A DNA stretch of 64,000 nt from Clostridiaceae bacterium (GTDB taxonomy: Bacteria > Bacillota_I > Bacilli_A > Erysipelotrichales > Coprobacillaceae). The notes beneath the pieces are model-generated. The model made no database searches and was not told the origin of the DNA. It saw nothing but the letters and a program-made list of their open reading frames with translations. The position numbers were made by a program, and so were the translations under genes. The stretch covers positions 62,001 through 126,000 of the forward strand of contig CABJAS010000001.1 in assembly GCA_902363625.1 (NCBI GenBank), in the 5' to 3' direction. Shown piece by piece: positions 19,773 to 29,985 of this stretch (position 1 is its first letter; every line of letters begins with the position of its first letter).

Positions 19773-20807
19773 ATGGGATATAAAGTCGTTTTTGAACAAG
19801 CGAATGATATCTTGGCTGAGTTGTCTAAGGAGTATGACATCTATGCACCAAAGAGATTTAGTAAACAAGGAAGATATTCAGATACGGATATTATTCGTTA
19901 TGACTTAATTAACAAAGTAGAGGATATCGTATTCGATGAAAAATCAGATTACCCTGCAAAAGAAGTGATTACTCCAATCACGCAGTCATTATTCTATTTT
20001 ACTGAAGATGAATATCGTGAAAGCAAAACAAAGAATAAACCGATTTTAATTTTCATGCGTCCATGTGACATCAATGCTATGGAACATCAAAATCAGATTT
20101 ATTTAAAAAATGGGGGATTTGAAGACTTTTATTACAAACGTGTTCAAGATAGAGTGAAAATCGTTTTAATGGAATGTACTAGCGGTTGGGATACATGTTT
20201 TTGTGTCAGCATGAATGCCAATAAAAGTGATCATTACAGCTTAGCTGTTCGTCATCAAGAAGGAGAATTGATGATCGAAGTAAAAGATGAGACTTTTGCA
20301 CCTTATTTTGCTGATGCTAAAGAAGAAGCATTTAATGTAGAATTCATTGAAAAGAATCAGATTGAAGTGACAATTCCTGAAATTAAGGATAAAGCCACCC
20401 TGAATGCATTGAAAAAACATCCAATGTGGCAGGAATTCAATAAACGTTGTATTTCTTGTGGAGCATGTACAATAGCATGTTCAACTTGTACTTGCTTTAC
20501 GACAACAGACATTATTTATAATGAAAATGCGAATGTAGGAGAAAGAAAAAGAACTTCTGCATCATGCCAAATTGAGGGATTTAGCGATATGGCCGGAGGG
20601 CATTCTTTCCGTCCGACAACCGGAGATCGTATGCGTTATAAGATCTTACATAAATTCCATGATTACAAAGCACGTTTCAAAGATTATCATATGTGTGTAG
20701 GATGCGGACGTTGTACATCAAGATGTCCGGAATGCATTTCTGTTACTGCAACAGTTAAGAAAATGGCAAATGCCATTGAAGAAATTGAAGCAAAAGGAGA
20801 GGAATAA
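19773..20807 (+). CDS. asrA: Anaerobic sulfite reductase subunit A
   Basis: A 344-residue iron-sulfur subunit of the NADH-linked sulfite reductase that reduces sulfite to sulfide in the cytoplasm of anaerobes. It contains the DUF3641-like N-terminal region with MRPCDINAMEHQ and two 4Fe-4S ferredoxin motifs: CISCGACTIACSTCTC and CVGCGRCTSRCPEC. It would relay electrons from AsrB to AsrC. AGGAGG site upstream; one-base overlap with asrB. The A-B-C order matches the Salmonella and clostridial operons. Confidence 0.95.
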   Translation: MGYKVVFEQANDILAELSKEYDIYAPKRFSKQGRYSDTDIIRYDLINKVEDIVFDEKSDYPAKEVITPITQSLFYFTEDEYRESKTKNKPILIFMRPCDINAMEHQNQIYLKNGGFEDFYYKRVQDRVKIVLMECTSGWDTCFCVSMNANKSDHYSLAVRHQEGELMIEVKDETFAPYFADAKEEAFNVEFIEKNQIEVTIPEIKDKATLNALKKHPMWQEFNKRCISCGACTIACSTCTCFTTTDIIYNENANVGERKRTSASCQIEGFSDMAGGHSFRPTTGDRMRYKILHKFHDYKARFKDYHMCVGCGRCTSRCPECISVTATVKKMANAIEEIEAKGEE

Positions 20808-21601
20808 TGAATAATCCAGTTAAACCAGTACTTTGTAAAATTATTGATGTTAAAAAAGAAAGTGCTTTAGAATATACATTCAGAGTTGAAAGTGACATTA
20901 AACCGGATCATGGACAATTCTTACAATTATCTATTCCTAAAATCGGTGAGGCACCTATCTCAGTGTCTGCTCATGGAGATGGATGGATGGACTTTACGAT
21001 TCGTTCTGTTGGGAAAGTGACAGATGAAATTTTCAATAAAGGAGCAGGGGATACTTTATTCCTGCGTGGTCCTTATGGAAAAGGATGGCCTTTAGATCAA
21101 GAATTTAAAGGAAAGCATTTAGTCGTTATTACCGGAGGAACAGGATTAGCTCCTGTAAGAAGTATGCTGAATACTTGTTTTGAAAACGATGGTTACGTAA
21201 AGAGTTTAAGCCTTATTTCAGGATTTAAAAATGAAGAAGGCATTATCTTTAAAGAAGAACTTAAAAAATGGAAAGAAAAGTTCACAACTTACTATACCTT
21301 AGACAAAGATCAAATCGATGGATGGAATGTTGGATTTGTCACTGATTTAGTAAAGGATATCCCATTTGACAGCTTTGATGGAAATTATGCTGTTGTTATC
21401 GTGGGACCACCGATGATGATGAAATTCACTGCTGAAAAAGCAATGAGCTTAGGCGTGCCAACAGAAAAAATCTGGGTATCTTTCGAAAGAAAAATGTCTT
21501 GCGCCATTGGTAAATGCGGACATTGCCGTATCGATGAAACATATGTTTGTTTAGACGGACCAGTATTTAATTACACGACAGCGAAAGACTTATTGGATTA
21601 G
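20807..21601 (+). CDS. asrB: Anaerobic sulfite reductase subunit B
   Basis: A 264-residue flavin oxidoreductase of the ferredoxin-NADP reductase fold. It accepts electrons from NADH and passes them to AsrA. The N-terminal half is the FAD domain (RGPYGKGWP), the middle holds the nucleotide motif ITGGTGLAPVRSM, and the C-terminus has a cysteine set (MSCAIGKCGHC and YVCLDGP) for a 2Fe-2S cluster as in PyrK-type proteins. Length and order are those of AsrB. Confidence 0.95.
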   Translation: MNNPVKPVLCKIIDVKKESALEYTFRVESDIKPDHGQFLQLSIPKIGEAPISVSAHGDGWMDFTIRSVGKVTDEIFNKGAGDTLFLRGPYGKGWPLDQEFKGKHLVVITGGTGLAPVRSMLNTCFENDGYVKSLSLISGFKNEEGIIFKEELKKWKEKFTTYYTLDKDQIDGWNVGFVTDLVKDIPFDSFDGNYAVVIVGPPMMMKFTAEKAMSLGVPTEKIWVSFERKMSCAIGKCGHCRIDETYVCLDGPVFNYTTAKDLLD

Positions 21602-21612
21602 GAGGACGAACA

Positions 21613-22650
21613 ATGAATCACGATATTGATATAAAAAAATTAAGAATCAATTGCTTTAGACAATCAAAAGTACCTGGTGAATTCATGCTGCAAATGCGTG
21701 TTCCCGGATCAATGATCGAAGCAAAATATCTTCAGGTCGTTCAAGATATTGCCAACAAATGGGGAAATGGCACTTTCCATATCGGAATGCGTCAGACTTT
21801 GAATATGCCTGGAATCAAATATGAAAATATTGAAGAAGTAAATAAATACATTCGTGGATATATCCATGATATTGAAATTGAAATGTGTGATGTTGATATG
21901 GAAGATACTGATGCCGGTTATCCAACAATCGGAGCTCGTAATATTATGAGCTGTATTGGGAATTCACATTGTATCAAAGCAAATGCCAACACATATAAAT
22001 TAGCAAGAAAAATTGAAAAAATCGTATTCCCTAGCCATTACCATATTAAAGTGGCAGTCTCAGGATGTCCGAATGACTGTGGTAAAGGACATTTTAATGA
22101 CTTTGGAATAATGGGTGTTGCAAAAATGGAATACCATCCTGAAAGATGTATTGGCTGCGGAGCGTGTGTTAAAGCATGTGAACATCATGCTACTCGTGTA
22201 CTGTCTTTAAATAAAGATGGTAAAGTAGACAAAGATACTTGCTGCTGCGTTGGCTGCGGTGAATGTACAATCGCCTGTCCGACAAGTGCATGGACACGTA
22301 AAGAAACAAAATTCTATCGTGTGACATTAGGCGGGCGTACCGGTAAACAATTTCCACGTATGGGAAAACTGTTCTTAAATTGGATCACAGAAGATGCTCT
22401 TTTGCAAGTGTTTGGAAATTGGCATAAGTTCTCTGCTTGGGTAATGGATAATAAACCTGAATATATTCATGGTGGACATTTAATTGATATCTCAGGATAT
22501 GCAAAATTCAAAGAAATCATCTTAGATGGTGTTGAATTAAATCCGGAATGTTTAGTAGCTGAAGAATTATATTGGACAGAAAGTGAACAGCGTGCAAATA
22601 TTCACTTGAAACCAATCGAACAACATAAAAAAGCAGGACCACAAAATTAA
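21613..22650 (+). CDS. asrC: Anaerobic sulfite reductase subunit C (siroheme subunit)
   Basis: A 345-residue catalytic subunit. The siroheme/4Fe-4S half-motifs are CIGNSHC and VSGCPNDCGKGHF; between them and the C-terminus are two ferredoxin clusters (CIGCGACVKACEHHA and CVGCGECTIACPTSA). The N-terminal TFHIGMRQTLNMPG is the sulfite-reductase half domain. It performs the six-electron reduction of sulfite. It needs siroheme, and the genes for siroheme synthesis follow directly downstream, which strongly supports the assignment. Confidence 0.96.
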   Translation: MNHDIDIKKLRINCFRQSKVPGEFMLQMRVPGSMIEAKYLQVVQDIANKWGNGTFHIGMRQTLNMPGIKYENIEEVNKYIRGYIHDIEIEMCDVDMEDTDAGYPTIGARNIMSCIGNSHCIKANANTYKLARKIEKIVFPSHYHIKVAVSGCPNDCGKGHFNDFGIMGVAKMEYHPERCIGCGACVKACEHHATRVLSLNKDGKVDKDTCCCVGCGECTIACPTSAWTRKETKFYRVTLGGRTGKQFPRMGKLFLNWITEDALLQVFGNWHKFSAWVMDNKPEYIHGGHLIDISGYAKFKEIILDGVELNPECLVAEELYWTESEQRANIHLKPIEQHKKAGPQN

Positions 22651-22673
22651 AACCACGATTATCGTGGTTTTTT
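22649..22673 (+). terminator. Terminator between asrC and hemA
   Basis: Stem AAAACCACGA/TCGTGGTTTT with a three-base loop and a T6 tail, overlapping the asrC stop and ending eight bases before the hemA ATG. It should lower readthrough into the siroheme genes. Confidence 0.85.
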
Positions 22674-22680
22674 ATCGGTT

Positions 22681-23868
22681 ATGCAATTAGCAGTCATTGG
22701 TGTAAGTCACAAACAACTCTCTTTGGAAGAACGAGGGGTGTTTAGCTTTACAGATACTAAACAATTAGAGTTTTCAGGCTTACTGCTGAACGAAGGCATT
22801 GAACAGTGTGTCATTTTGTCTACGTGTAATCGCAGTGAAGTCTATGTCATGTATGAACAGGATATCGATTTTTTGAAATCACTTTATTTAAATTATTTTA
22901 ATCAGCCACAGTCTTCGTGCTATTTAAAAAAAGGAAAGGAAGCACTGCGTCATCTTTTAAAGGTGACATGCGGATTAGAATCCATGCTGGTGAGAGAAGA
23001 TCAAATCTTAGGTCAAGTAAAACGAGCATTAGAGTTTTCTAAAAGTATGCAGCTGGGTGGAAAAGAGATTTATTTTCTTTTTCAAGAAACCATCAATTTC
23101 GTTAAAAAAATTAAGACAGAATATGTTCAGCCGTCTTTATCTCACACACATTTAGCGATTGCAGAATTGAATGAGCAATTCGATCTTACTAATAAGAAGA
23201 TTTTAATCTGTGGGGCAGGGGAAATATCACGATCATTTGTTCCATATTTGTGTAAAGATAATACACTTATCTTTGCCAATCGCACAAGATCAAATTTAGA
23301 TGATTTATTAGAAGAATTTCCTAATATCCAAATTATCCCTTTTGAAAATCGAAAAGATGTTTTATCTGAAATTGATATTTTGATCAGTGCAACAGCGAGT
23401 CCGCATGTTATTTTTGATGCAAAGGATTTAGATCCGTATCCTATTTATGCGGTTGATTTAGCCTTGCCTAAAGATATTGATAAGAATACAGTCGTGCCTT
23501 GTATTGATTTAGAAAGCTTAGAAGAGAGAATCCATATGAATAATCAGCTGCGTACTCAAGATGAACAGAAAATACTGGACGCGATTGAAGAAATGATTAC
23601 GCATTTAAGCGATAAACTCGATAGTATTAAAAATGATTATATGATACAATCTTTACAGAAAAAAAGTTTGGAAATAGCGGATCATACGTATCAGCTTTTA
23701 TCTCGAAAGTTATCGCTCTCAAAGAAAGATGAATATGTTTTAGAAAAAACATTGCGTGCGGCTTTTATGCAGGTGATGAAAGAACCGATTCATTTTATAA
23801 AAAACGGACAGATTGATGATGTTGCTATTATCCATAAATTATTTGATATAAAAGAGGATATTAAATGA
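22681..23868 (+). CDS. hemA: Glutamyl-tRNA reductase
   Basis: A 395-residue enzyme that reduces glutamyl-tRNA to glutamate-1-semialdehyde, the first step of tetrapyrrole synthesis. The nucleophile C49 lies in VILSTCNRSEVY; VTCGLESMLVREDQILGQV and the NADPH motif ICGAGEIS follow. The start fits the family (VIGVSHKQ), yet there is no Shine-Dalgarno sequence: the bases before ATG are the tail of a terminator. Translation may depend on coupling or unusual initiation. It overlaps hemC by four bases. Confidence 0.95.
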   Translation: MQLAVIGVSHKQLSLEERGVFSFTDTKQLEFSGLLLNEGIEQCVILSTCNRSEVYVMYEQDIDFLKSLYLNYFNQPQSSCYLKKGKEALRHLLKVTCGLESMLVREDQILGQVKRALEFSKSMQLGGKEIYFLFQETINFVKKIKTEYVQPSLSHTHLAIAELNEQFDLTNKKILICGAGEISRSFVPYLCKDNTLIFANRTRSNLDDLLEEFPNIQIIPFENRKDVLSEIDILISATASPHVIFDAKDLDPYPIYAVDLALPKDIDKNTVVPCIDLESLEERIHMNNQLRTQDEQKILDAIEEMITHLSDKLDSIKNDYMIQSLQKKSLEIADHTYQLLSRKLSLSKKDEYVLEKTLRAAFMQVMKEPIHFIKNGQIDDVAIIHKLFDIKEDIK

Positions 23869-24749
23869 AAATAACAATTGGAAGCCGTGGTTCGGCATTG
23901 GCATTGAAACAGACAGAATTAGTGATTGAACAGTTAAAAGGTGCTTATCCAAGTCATGATTATGAAATTAAAGTCATTCATACAAAAGGCGATAAGATCT
24001 TGGATGTTGCTTTGGATAAAATGAATGATAAAGGAATATTTGTCAAAGAGATAGAAAAAGAATTGCTGGAGGGAACGATTGATCTAGCTGTACATAGTCT
24101 AAAAGATATGCCAAGCATACAGCCAGAAGGACTTGTCTATACAAAAACCTTGGCGGCAAGCGATCCTCGTGACTGCCTGGTTTTAAAATCAGCGGATTCA
24201 TTAGAAAGCTTGGCACTAGGAGCAGTTATTGCGACAGGCAGCAAACGTCGCCGCTATCAGCTCAAACAGATTCGTCCGGATTTGAAGTTCGTAGATATCC
24301 GTGGAAATATTAACACCCGCCTTAAAAAACTTGAGGATCAGGATATTGATGGTTTAGTGCTGGCAAGTGCCGGCTTGCTGCGCTTGCAGCTGGATGATAG
24401 GATCAGTCAATATTTAGATGAAACGATCATGGTACCCGCTTGCGGTCAGGGAATCTTAGCTATCCAAGCTAAAGAGAATAGTCCGCTCATTGATATGATT
24501 AATGCAATCAGCGATGAAGAAGCGAACCAGCGTTTAAAATGGGAACGTCTGTTTTTAAGTGAGGTAGATGGAAGCTGTCATATCCCTGTTGGCGGTTACG
24601 CTAAATTAGAAGGGGAAGAGCTTCATTTTCATGCTTTGCTGGGAAATGAAGAAGGAACGGTTTTACTAAAAGAAGAGATTATTTGCAAGAGCTGTGAGGC
24701 AGAAGATAGAATCAGAGCTTTAGCAAAACAAATGAAGGAGAAAATCTAA
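23865..24749 (+). CDS. hemC: Hydroxymethylbilane synthase
   Basis: A 294-residue porphobilinogen deaminase. Signatures: IGSRGSALALKQTE at the start, catalytic aspartate D81 in HSLKDMPS, KRRRYQL, and C238 in DGSCHIPVGG for the dipyrromethane cofactor. It polymerises four porphobilinogens into hydroxymethylbilane. ATGA overlap with hemA and a one-base overlap with the next gene mark a tight operon. Confidence 0.96.
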   Translation: MKITIGSRGSALALKQTELVIEQLKGAYPSHDYEIKVIHTKGDKILDVALDKMNDKGIFVKEIEKELLEGTIDLAVHSLKDMPSIQPEGLVYTKTLAASDPRDCLVLKSADSLESLALGAVIATGSKRRRYQLKQIRPDLKFVDIRGNINTRLKKLEDQDIDGLVLASAGLLRLQLDDRISQYLDETIMVPACGQGILAIQAKENSPLIDMINAISDEEANQRLKWERLFLSEVDGSCHIPVGGYAKLEGEELHFHALLGNEEGTVLLKEEIICKSCEAEDRIRALAKQMKEKI

Positions 24750-26191
24750 TGGCAGGCAAAGTTTACTTAGTCGGCGGCGGGCCAGGCGCTTTAGAGCTTT
24801 ACACATTAAAAGCTATGGAATGTATTCAAGAAGCAGACTGTTTAGTGTATGATCGTCTGATCGATCCGCAGATTTTAACCTATACAAAAAAAGAATGTGA
24901 ATGTATCTATGTGGGAAAAGCGGCGAATCAGCACACCTTGCCACAGGATCAGATTAATCAGCTTTTAGTGGAAAAAGCACAGCAATACCAAAATGTAGTC
25001 CGTTTAAAAGGCGGCGATGTCTATGTATTTGGTCGAGGCGGAGAAGAAGCACTTGTATTACAGGAAAACGGTATTGATTTTGAGGTTGTACCGGGACTTT
25101 CCTCTTCTATTGCCGGATTGTGCTATGCTGGTATTCCGATTACGCATCGAGGACTTGCTTCTGGTTTTGAAGTGGTTACAGCACACCATAAAAATGATAC
25201 TGAATATGAATGGAATTATCATGAGTTTTTAAATGATCATAAAACCTATGTCTTTATGATGGGGTTATCTGAATTAGAACGAATCACTAAGGGGTTATTA
25301 CAGGCTGGAAAAGCACCGTCAACACCGATGGCATTGATCTCAAACGCTACTTTACCAAATCAAAAGACTTGCTATGGGCAGTTAGATACCATCGTAGATT
25401 TATTTAAACAAAGTGATCTGACCTCACCGATGCTGATCGTAATGGGAAAAACAGTGGAACTGCATGACCGTTTGAATTTCTTTTCTCAGGGGAGTTTATC
25501 TCAAAAGCGTGTTCTGGTTACTGCCCTTTCTAATGAAACGCAAAGTTTATCCCGCTATTTTAAATCAGAAGGAGCGGTAGTCACTCAGCTGCAGGTAGGA
25601 GAGATATGTTTGCTGGATTTTGAAATCAATTTTGACTGGGAAAATAAATTGATTGTGTATACCAGCCGCAATGGAATTCGCGGATTTTTTGGCGGACTCT
25701 ATCAAAAAGGGGTGGATTTACGTCAGCTGGCTTTTGTGCGATTTGCCTGCATTGGGCAAAAATGCGCTCAGGAGCTTGCAACTTATGGGTTTACGAGCGA
25801 TATTGTATGTGATCAGGCAAACAGCGAAGATTTCAACCCGTTGTTAAGAAAAGAAATTTTGGAAGAGGAAACAATGCTTATCGTTTGCGGTAGGGGAAGC
25901 TGTGCGATTGAAGCGCTTCATGAGGAAGATATATATTTGCCGGTTTATGAAAATAAAGAAATAGATTTAGAAATTTCAAGTGATGCTTATGATATTGCTT
26001 GTTTCAGCAGTGCATCAGCAGTGCTGCGGACAGCTAAATCGAATATTCAGTTTAAAACAGCGGTTTCCATAGGAAAAATGACAACGAAAGCAATTCGTTC
26101 ATTGTATCCGGATGTCCAAGTGATTGAGGCAGAGACCGCAAGCTATGAAGGCATGATAGAAGCAGTAAAGGAGAATAAACATGTTTTATAG
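24749..26191 (+). CDS. cobA: Fused uroporphyrinogen-III methyltransferase and synthase
   Basis: A 480-residue fusion. Residues 1 to about 245 are a SUMT/CobA domain ([50 protein letters not shown]) that methylates uroporphyrinogen III to precorrin-2. About 250-480 is a HemD domain (weakly conserved, as usual) that closes hydroxymethylbilane to uroporphyrinogen III. The fusion channels flux to precorrin-2 and hence siroheme, in keeping with the neighbouring asr genes. It overlaps hemB by 11 bases. Confidence 0.93.
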   Translation: MAGKVYLVGGGPGALELYTLKAMECIQEADCLVYDRLIDPQILTYTKKECECIYVGKAANQHTLPQDQINQLLVEKAQQYQNVVRLKGGDVYVFGRGGEEALVLQENGIDFEVVPGLSSSIAGLCYAGIPITHRGLASGFEVVTAHHKNDTEYEWNYHEFLNDHKTYVFMMGLSELERITKGLLQAGKAPSTPMALISNATLPNQKTCYGQLDTIVDLFKQSDLTSPMLIVMGKTVELHDRLNFFSQGSLSQKRVLVTALSNETQSLSRYFKSEGAVVTQLQVGEICLLDFEINFDWENKLIVYTSRNGIRGFFGGLYQKGVDLRQLAFVRFACIGQKCAQELATYGFTSDIVCDQANSEDFNPLLRKEILEEETMLIVCGRGSCAIEALHEEDIYLPVYENKEIDLEISSDAYDIACFSSASAVLRTAKSNIQFKTAVSIGKMTTKAIRSLYPDVQVIEAETASYEGMIEAVKENKHVL

Positions 26192-27158
26192 AGGAAGAAG
26201 ACTAAGAGAAAATAAAACATCAAGAGCACTGATGAGGGAGCATCATTTACGTCTTGATCAATTAATTTACCCGATTTTTGTCGTTTCTGGTGAGAATATT
26301 AAAGAAGAAATCTCATCTTTGGAAGGTGTATATCGTTATTCCGTTGATCGATTGAGAGAAATCGTCGAAGAGATGCAGTACTATGGGATCAATGCGTGTA
26401 TCTTATTTGGAATCCCGGAACACAAAGATGTTTTAGCGAGTGATGCCTATGATGATCAGGGGATTATCCAGCAGGCAGTACGTCAAATTAAACAGCTTGC
26501 CCCTGACATGTTTGTCATCGGAGATGTGTGTATGTGTGAATATACCGATCATGGGCATTGTGGTATTTTAAATGAGGCAGGACAGGTGCTAAACGATGAA
26601 ACATTAGCTTACCTAGCCAAAATCAGTGTCAGCTACGCAAAAAACGGAATGGATATGGTAGCCCCAAGTGCCATGATGGATGGTCAGATCCTAGCTATTC
26701 GTGAAGCTTTAGATGAGCATGGATTTAAACATATTCCGATCATGGGCTATAGCGCTAAATATGCATCAAATTATTATGGCCCATTCAGAGAAGCAGCCAA
26801 CAGTGCCCCATCTTTTGGAAATCGTGCGGGGTATCAGATGGATGTTGCCAATTCAAAAGAGGCCATGCGAGAAATCACGGCAGACATCGAAGAAGGAGCT
26901 GACATCATCATGGTAAAGCCGGCACTTGCTTTTTTAGACGTCGTGAAGGAGGCTCAGCTAACTTATGATATGCCGATTTGTGCGTATAATGTCAGTGGTG
27001 AATATGCCATGCTGAAATCCGCAGTTAAGTTGGGTCTGATGAAAGAAGAAGTAATTGAAGAATCCCTGTTAGCGATCAAAAGAGCGGGAGCCGATATGAT
27101 TATTACTTACTTTGCTTTGGAATTAGCTAAAAAATGGAAGGGTGAGCCACATGTCTAA
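26181..27158 (+). CDS. hemB: Delta-aminolevulinic acid dehydratase
   Basis: A 325-residue porphobilinogen synthase. The two Schiff-base lysines are K193 (GYSAKYAS) and K246 (IMVKPALAF); C117, C119 and C127 ([12 protein letters not shown]) form the zinc site of the zinc-dependent class. It condenses two aminolevulinates into porphobilinogen. Starts 11 bases inside the preceding gene with a AAAGGAG site. Confidence 0.96.
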   Translation: MFYRGRRLRENKTSRALMREHHLRLDQLIYPIFVVSGENIKEEISSLEGVYRYSVDRLREIVEEMQYYGINACILFGIPEHKDVLASDAYDDQGIIQQAVRQIKQLAPDMFVIGDVCMCEYTDHGHCGILNEAGQVLNDETLAYLAKISVSYAKNGMDMVAPSAMMDGQILAIREALDEHGFKHIPIMGYSAKYASNYYGPFREAANSAPSFGNRAGYQMDVANSKEAMREITADIEEGADIIMVKPALAFLDVVKEAQLTYDMPICAYNVSGEYAMLKSAVKLGLMKEEVIEESLLAIKRAGADMIITYFALELAKKWKGEPHV

Positions 27159-28446
27159 TCGTGAATTGTTTAATGAAGCCTGTCAGTATATTCCCGGAGG
27201 TGTCAATTCTCCTGTACGCGCTTTTAAATCTGTTGACGGAATCCCGGTATTTGCGAAAAAAGGAAACGGCAGTCATTTAACAGATGAAGAAGGCAATGAA
27301 TACATCGATTATATCTGCTCATGGGGTCCTTTAATTTTAGGACATGGACATCCTGTGATAAAAAATGCAATTATTGAAGCAAGCGCATTTGGAACCAGTT
27401 TTGGACTGCCTACCCAGTTAGAGGTAGAAATGGCTAAATTGGTCGTAGAAAGCTATTCGGGAATCGATCAAGTAAGAATGGTGAATTCCGGTACCGAAGC
27501 AACAATGAGTGCCTTACGTGTCGCTCGCGGATATACAAACCGCAGTAAAATCATAAAATTCGAAGGGAATTACCATGGGCATAGCGACGGTTTACTGGTA
27601 AAGGCGGGATCAGGCGCATTGACCTTTAATATGCCGACCAGTCCGGGCATTCCAGAAGAAATTATCTCTCAAACACTGGTATGTACATATAACGATCTTT
27701 CTTCTGTAGAAAAATGCATTGCTGAATATCCGAAAGATATTGCTGCCATTATTCTTGAACCTATTGCTGCTAATATGGGAATCGTTCCGGCAAATGCAGA
27801 ATTTTTAAAAGGATTAAGAAAACTTTGCGATCAGCATCAGATTGTTTTAATTTTTGATGAAGTCATCACCGGCTTCAGAGTCTCATATCATAGCTGTCCT
27901 GAATATTTAGGTGTCATTCCGGATATGGTCTGCTTCGGAAAAATTATTGGCGGGGGACTGCCGGTCGGAGCATATGGCGGAAGAAAGGATATCATGGAAA
28001 TGGTTTCACCAAGCGGACCGGTTTATCAGGCTGGAACTTTATCCGGTAATCCTTTAGCAATGCGTGTGGGTTTGGCTCAGTTAACCTATTTAAAAGAGCA
28101 CATGGAAGTATATGAACATCTTGAAAGCTCTGCTCAATATTTAGAAAACGGAATCCTTAAAATTCTAAACAAATTGAGCTTATCATATCAGCTGCATCGT
28201 CAGAAAAGCTTATTGACATTATTTTTTACCACTCAGCCGATTCAGGGATATGCAGATGTTCAAACATGTGATACTGCAATGTACGCACTGTTTTTTAAAG
28301 AAATGCTGGCTCAGGGCATCTTGATTGCGCCCAGTCAATTTGAAGCATGGTTCATTAGTGATGCACACACAAAAGAAGATTTAGATAAAACTTTAGATGC
28401 TGTTTACAATGCATTGGTAAAATGCCATGATTCCTTATCTGATTGA
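27151..28446 (+). CDS. hemL: Glutamate-1-semialdehyde 2,1-aminomutase
   Basis: A 431-residue PLP enzyme that converts glutamate-1-semialdehyde to 5-aminolevulinate. Seen: [39 protein letters not shown] and the PLP lysine in [21 protein letters not shown] at 27142 is in frame, but the ATG at 27151 has the better spacing from the GAAGGGTG site. It overlaps hemB by eight bases and the next gene by 20. Confidence 0.95.
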   Translation: MSNRELFNEACQYIPGGVNSPVRAFKSVDGIPVFAKKGNGSHLTDEEGNEYIDYICSWGPLILGHGHPVIKNAIIEASAFGTSFGLPTQLEVEMAKLVVESYSGIDQVRMVNSGTEATMSALRVARGYTNRSKIIKFEGNYHGHSDGLLVKAGSGALTFNMPTSPGIPEEIISQTLVCTYNDLSSVEKCIAEYPKDIAAIILEPIAANMGIVPANAEFLKGLRKLCDQHQIVLIFDEVITGFRVSYHSCPEYLGVIPDMVCFGKIIGGGLPVGAYGGRKDIMEMVSPSGPVYQAGTLSGNPLAMRVGLAQLTYLKEHMEVYEHLESSAQYLENGILKILNKLSLSYQLHRQKSLLTLFFTTQPIQGYADVQTCDTAMYALFFKEMLAQGILIAPSQFEAWFISDAHTKEDLDKTLDAVYNALVKCHDSLSD

Positions 28447-29536
28447 TTTTGCTGATAAAACAGTCATTATTGTTGGCGGGGGAAAAGTGGCATATCGTAA
28501 AATCCAAGATTTTGTAAGTGAAAAAGCTAACATTAAGGTGATTGCCCCCCAAATCATTGAAGATATACAGAATTTGCCATGTGAATGCCATATCCGAAAT
28601 TATCAGTCAAAAGATTTAGATGGGGCTTTCCTTGTCTATGCGGCAACGGATAACCGTGTGTTAAATGAGCAGATCATGAAAGAAGCCAATGCCAGACATC
28701 TTCTTTGTGCCAGTGCAACAACGGATCATGCTAATCTGAGAAGTATGAAAAAAGTGGAAACTCAAGAGTTAATCTTAGGCGTGTCTACAAAACACACCTA
28801 TCCTGCTTTTGCGGAATCATTGACAGGGAAATTGAAAGTGTTTGATGAACCTTTGATGCTTCTTTGTCGAATAAGGAAGTTTGTTTTAGAAAATAACTTA
28901 GTTTCCAAAGAACTTCGAGCTTTATTTTTCAAAAATTTACTATTATTCAGCAACGATGAATTAGAGATTATCGATTTTTTGATGAGACAGCCATCGATGC
29001 TTTTGCTTATATTTAGTGGTCTGTTAGAAAAAGAAAGCTGGGAATTTGCAAAAATATGTCAGGCAATGCCTATATCTTATCGTGATGAGTTTTATCTCAC
29101 GAAAATAAAAACATTATTAATGATGAAAGTGAACTGGCAGATTCAGCCGATGGTCCTGTCATATGGCAGAATTTATGAAAGAATCAGTGAAAGTGTTATG
29201 CCTTATTTGACTAATGAGCCTTTATTTACAAATGATCATCTTCTTTCTTTTATCTACAAGGAATATAAAAAATCACGTTTATTCATCATTCATCCTAGAG
29301 GTAATTCAGATTTAAAAAAACTTCTTAGCAGCTTTGGGGAAGTGATCGAATTTCAAGAGAACCTCTCTTTAAAGTCTTATGACGAAATTATTCCATTCAT
29401 CTTATCAGAAGGTTATCACTATAAACATGATATTGAGACGTTAACTATCAATCCGAACTATTTAATGCCGGTTTTGCTTAAACAAGAAAAGTACAGAGAG
29501 TTATTAGCTAACAAAATCAAGCAGCGCTTTATATAA
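28427..29536 (+). CDS. Precorrin-2 dehydrogenase fused to a diverged CbiX-like ferrochelatase domain
   Basis: A 369-residue protein. Residues 1-115 are the NAD-binding domain of SirC/Met8/CysG-N (VIIVGGGKVAYRK, YAATDNRVLN) that oxidises precorrin-2 to sirohydrochlorin; about 120-215 fits the helical dimerisation part. The last 130 residues resemble a short CbiX chelatase: EIIPFILSEGYHYKHDIETL carries the second conserved histidine (H331), but the first motif, normally GHGS, reads SYGR (Y246). This is the only candidate here for iron insertion. The start lies 20 bases inside hemL. The dehydrogenase call is firm, the chelatase part an inference. Confidence 0.8.
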   Translation: MIPYLIDFADKTVIIVGGGKVAYRKIQDFVSEKANIKVIAPQIIEDIQNLPCECHIRNYQSKDLDGAFLVYAATDNRVLNEQIMKEANARHLLCASATTDHANLRSMKKVETQELILGVSTKHTYPAFAESLTGKLKVFDEPLMLLCRIRKFVLENNLVSKELRALFFKNLLLFSNDELEIIDFLMRQPSMLLLIFSGLLEKESWEFAKICQAMPISYRDEFYLTKIKTLLMMKVNWQIQPMVLSYGRIYERISESVMPYLTNEPLFTNDHLLSFIYKEYKKSRLFIIHPRGNSDLKKLLSSFGEVIEFQENLSLKSYDEIIPFILSEGYHYKHDIETLTINPNYLMPVLLKQEKYRELLANKIKQRFI

Positions 29537-29539
29537 TAT

Positions 29540-29561
29540 GAGCACAAGGCGTGCTCTTTTT
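29540..29561 (+). terminator. Terminator of the siroheme operon
   Basis: Stem GAGCAC/GTGCTC, five-base loop, T5 tail, directly after the fused dehydrogenase gene. Confidence 0.8.
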
Positions 29562-29616
29562 CTATACAATTTAAATGATTTTGTTTATACTTAAAGGAGT
29601 AAGCGAGGGGATTAAT

Positions 29617-29985
29617 TTGAAAAATAAAATTGTGACCTATTTTCAGGCGTGGGTAAATAATGATATCAGCTGTATGGACCAACTTTTTAACGATGAAACT
29701 TATTATAGTGAATGCTATGGACCTGAATATCATGGAATTGATGAATTAAAAGTATGGTTTAAAGACTGGCATCAGCATGGACGTGTCTTAGAGTGGAAAA
29801 TCAAAGATATGTGGCAGTTAGGGAACAAATGGATGGTAGAATGGCATTTTGAATGTATCTATGAATGCAAAACAGATGATTTCGATGGAGTTAGTTTGAT
29901 TTGTTTTAATGATGATAATAAAATTGTCTCTTTAAAAGAGTTTGAATCAAAAGCTCAGCACTATCACCCATACTCAATCAAATGA
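29617..29985 (+). CDS. SnoaL/NTF2-like protein
   Basis: A 122-residue protein of the NTF2-like cone fold: an N-terminal helix (YFQAWVNNDISCMDQLF), the YHGIDELKVWFKDW segment and alternating strands rich in W and H. Enzymatic and binding members exist; the function here is unknown. The chosen start is the TTG at 29617 because a GAGGGG site lies six bases in front; the ATG at 29575 has none. It overlaps the next gene by four bases. Confidence 0.75.
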   Translation: MKNKIVTYFQAWVNNDISCMDQLFNDETYYSECYGPEYHGIDELKVWFKDWHQHGRVLEWKIKDMWQLGNKWMVEWHFECIYECKTDDFDGVSLICFNDDNKIVSLKEFESKAQHYHPYSIK

